Of a stretch of DNA of 32,502 nucleotides, positions 30,659 to 32,502 are shown piece by piece. Source of the DNA: Candidatus Aminicenantota bacterium (lineage in GTDB: Bacteria; Acidobacteriota; Aminicenantia; Aminicenantales; CALLJL01); the NCBI GenBank assembly GCA_026416195.1, contig JAOAFQ010000101.1:1-32502 (forward strand), read 5' to 3'. Under the pieces are notes generated by a model, which was not told the DNA's origin, searched no databases, and saw only the letters and a list, made by a program, of their open reading frames with translations. Position numbers and translations under genes: made by a program. The stretch's first letter is position 1. Each line of letters begins with the position of its first letter.

Positions 30659-32502
30659 TCAATGAGATTTGCCATTCTTAATTTTTATAAAAATAGAAAG
30701 GATAAGAGCTAAGATTATAGCGGAAGTAAAGAATAAAGGATAAAAATTATTCCTAATTATAGTTATCTGAGTATTACCATATGCAATAAAGGCTGCCCAA
30801 TAAAATGGGTGCGATAAAATTTTTGATCTTATTAATTCTAATTTTGCTTTTTGTAAAGCAATTTCTACAGAAAAACGTTTTTTTAAATAAAAATAGAATC
30901 TTTGCATTAATTGAGATGTAGCTTGGTCATTGACTGACCAAAGACTCAAGATAAGAGATGAAGCCCCAGCATAAAAGAAAGCTCGATTTAGTCCTTCTAT
31001 TCCTTCACCTCTGATTAAAGCGCCTTTTCCTGTTTGACAAGCAGATAGAGTGACAAGGTCAGCATTGAGCCTTAAATTGAAAATTTCTCTTACTTGTAGC
31101 AATCCATCTTCTTGAGGATCTTGATCTAATTTAAGGATAATAGAAGAGCGAGCTGGTTTTTTATCATCTATGATGCAGTGCGTGGCAAAATGAATTATTT
31201 TATATTGGGTTAAATCAATTTCTTTAACTCTTTCTTCAGCAGCTTCTTCTGCTACCAAAACTTTTTTCTTTTCTAATGGAAAGTATGATGAAATTCTTTC
31301 CACTTCTTGAGTACTGAAGCGGAGACTATCCAAAGTTACATCAACTCCAGGTTCATAAAAACTTTTCAAGACAACCTGCGAGTTCTTTGACGAATTATTT
31401 CCATTAACTTCAAGCAAAGGATTACCTATAGCGAGCAAATATTTTTTTGCTCTTTTACCATTATCATTTCTTCTTTCTATAATTTCTTTAATTGAAGTTA
31501 AAGATGGAGCATAAGAAATTGTAAAATTCTCTATGAGCCATTTATTTCTTCCATTTTTTAAAATAGAAATTGATTCAAAAGGCAAATAATGAAGGATGTC
31601 GTCCGGGATGATAATAATCCTTTTTATCCCTGAGAAGTGGCGTAAAGCGGGATCAATTAGTGTTAGATATAATTCATATCCATTATTGAAGTCGTTGGAT
31701 TCAGGATCGCTTATTTTTATTAAATAGTTTCGTACTAGCCTTTTAATTTCTTCCGTTGGGGGGAGAGGAATAACCTTAAAGTGATCTTTAGTTAATGCAA
31801 AAACATAACTAGCTTCAGATGACATTAAATATGATAAAACTAAAGTTTTTTTGGAAATGAGTTTTTTCTGTGCTTCATCTAAAGTAATAAACTGAGGATA
31901 TTGGAGATTTGCGTAGGCTGGATTATTTTTTCGCATTTCTCTTCTAATATTTTCTAGTTCTTGCTCAACTTCCTCTAGTTTATTATAAAGTTGCTGTTTT
32001 TGATTTTCAGTAAGTTCTGGATTTAATAATTTAGTGTAGAGATTTGATATTTCGTTCATCAATTCAACTTCATAATATCTTAATTTTTGGCTTATTCCTT
32101 CTTCAAATGATATTTTAGAAAGCTCAATTGAATCTAAAAAGGATCTGGCTCTTGCCTTTTCAGAAAATAATAAAGCATCTCTTAAATAAGATATTTTATT
32201 TTCTCTCAATCCTATTTTAACTAAAATATCTATTAGTTTATAATATGAATCTAATCTTTTGTTTGTGCTTAAAAATGAGTACTTATATTCTTCTAAAACA
32301 AGTTTAGATCGAATATTTTCGATTATATTAATTGAATTTTTTAAATTTTCAATTGCTGAATAATAATCTCCTTTTTTTATATATGTGTTAGCAAGTTCTA
32401 AGTATGCTTCCCATAAAATTTGACCATTTCTTAATTTAGAGCCAAGTTCTAAAGACATTTTATAGGAATCAATTGCTTTCTCATAATTTCCAAGGTTAAA
32501 AT
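30659..32502 (-). CDS. Second TPR-CHAT protein with C-terminal membrane anchor (5' end beyond window)
   Basis: The frame is open past the first visible Met (32458) to the right edge. The upstream codons encode FNLGNYEKAIDSYK, a tetratricopeptide repeat, so the true start is outside. From that Met, residues 1-60 hold TPR helices (KKGDYYSAIENLKNSI) and a coiled-coil region runs to about 190. The CHAT domain is at about 260-560, with IIPDDILHYLPFESI, His427 in HFATHC, RSSIIL, Cys474 in LSACQTG, GLNRAFFYAGASSLILSLW and HPFYWAAFIAYG. A hydrophobic helix (about 572-590) and a basic tail KIKNGKSH end the protein. By the positive-inside rule the CHAT domain would face the periplasm. It is convergent with the GT2 gene (10-base gap). 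Confidence 0.9.
   Translation of the reverse strand, partial: FNLGNYEKAIDSYKMSLELGSKLRNGQILWEAYLELANTYIKKGDYYSAIENLKNSINIIENIRSKLVLEEYKYSFLSTNKRLDSYYKLIDILVKIGLRENKISYLRDALLFSEKARARSFLDSIELSKISFEEGISQKLRYYEVELMNEISNLYTKLLNPELTENQKQQLYNKLEEVEQELENIRREMRKNNPAYANLQYPQFITLDEAQKKLISKKTLVLSYLMSSEASYVFALTKDHFKVIPLPPTEEIKRLVRNYLIKISDPESNDFNNGYELYLTLIDPALRHFSGIKRIIIIPDDILHYLPFESISILKNGRNKWLIENFTISYAPSLTSIKEIIERRNDNGKRAKKYLLAIGNPLLEVNGNNSSKNSQVVLKSFYEPGVDVTLDSLRFSTQEVERISSYFPLEKKKVLVAEEAAEERVKEIDLTQYKIIHFATHCIIDDKKPARSSIILKLDQDPQEDGLLQVREIFNLRLNADLVTLSACQTGKGALIRGEGIEGLNRAFFYAGASSLILSLWSVNDQATSQLMQRFYFYLKKRFSVEIALQKAKLELIRSKILSHPFYWAAFIAYGNTQITIIRNNFYPLFFTSAIILALILSIFIKIKNGKSH

Noticed and set aside
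23932-32502. Type III-E CRISPR-Cas (craspase) locus
   Set aside because: TPR-CHAT plus sigma factor prompted the idea, but there is no repeat-spacer array, no Cas7-11-like or other cas gene in the window, and the anti-sigma protein is a ZAS/FN3 type rather than a recognisable Csx30.

Overview
The window is AT-rich, densely coded DNA from what looks like an anaerobic, diderm (outer-membrane) bacterium. The evidence is a GT9 heptosyltransferase-like enzyme, a SurA-type periplasmic chaperone, several lipoproteins, an EnvC/S41/YibQ cell-envelope operon, a diiron flavoprotein of the oxygen/NO-scavenging type, and remnants of a molybdenum hydroxylase. The gene set, with repeated TPR-CHAT proteins beside an ECF sigma factor, would suit an Aminicenantes/Acidobacteriota-like lineage. 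That assignment is a guess from gene content, because no rRNA, tRNA or other marker is present.

Layout. 1-1741 (-): a large GT-C-like membrane protein that runs off the left edge. 1901-2857 (+): a lipoprotein. 2877-4031 (-): an exported class-I glutamine-amidotransferase-like hydrolase. 4118-6392 (-): a decayed three-subunit xanthine-dehydrogenase-type operon with a nonsense codon and several apparently in-frame deletions, followed upstream by a small membrane protein (6413-7078). 7284-13121 (+): a small unknown protein, mfd, and two consecutive parvulin-type foldases. 13214-14434 (-): pyruvoyl-dependent arginine decarboxylase and a lipoprotein. 14631-19133 (-): a tight four-gene envelope operon (YbhN-like flippase-type protein, EnvC, S41 pseudoprotease, YibQ-like divergent polysaccharide deacetylase) in which every junction overlaps by 4 bases. 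19215-23796 (+): MOFRL glycerate kinase, FprA flavoprotein, GT9 glycosyltransferase and an unknown protein.

23932-32502 is the most interesting region. Two TPR-CHAT (caspase-like) proteins with intact His/Cys dyads flank an ECF sigma factor, its probable membrane-bound zinc anti-sigma factor, a sensorless sigma-54-type activator, and a processive GT2 glycosyltransferase. The parts resemble the TPR-CHAT protease, membrane regulator and sigma factor logic of type III-E CRISPR (craspase), but there is no CRISPR array or cas gene. The first CHAT protein has an N-terminal export signal, the second has a C-terminal membrane anchor, and the anti-sigma factor has an extracytoplasmic FN3/Ig-like domain. 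A testable model is that exported CHAT proteases cleave the anti-sigma factor to release the sigma factor. This is inference from neighbourhood and topology.

No gap between genes exceeds 300 bases. The longest (23073-23331) holds a likely promoter near its right end and nothing else I can recognise. No tRNA, rRNA, IS element, CRISPR array or convincing rho-independent terminator was seen.
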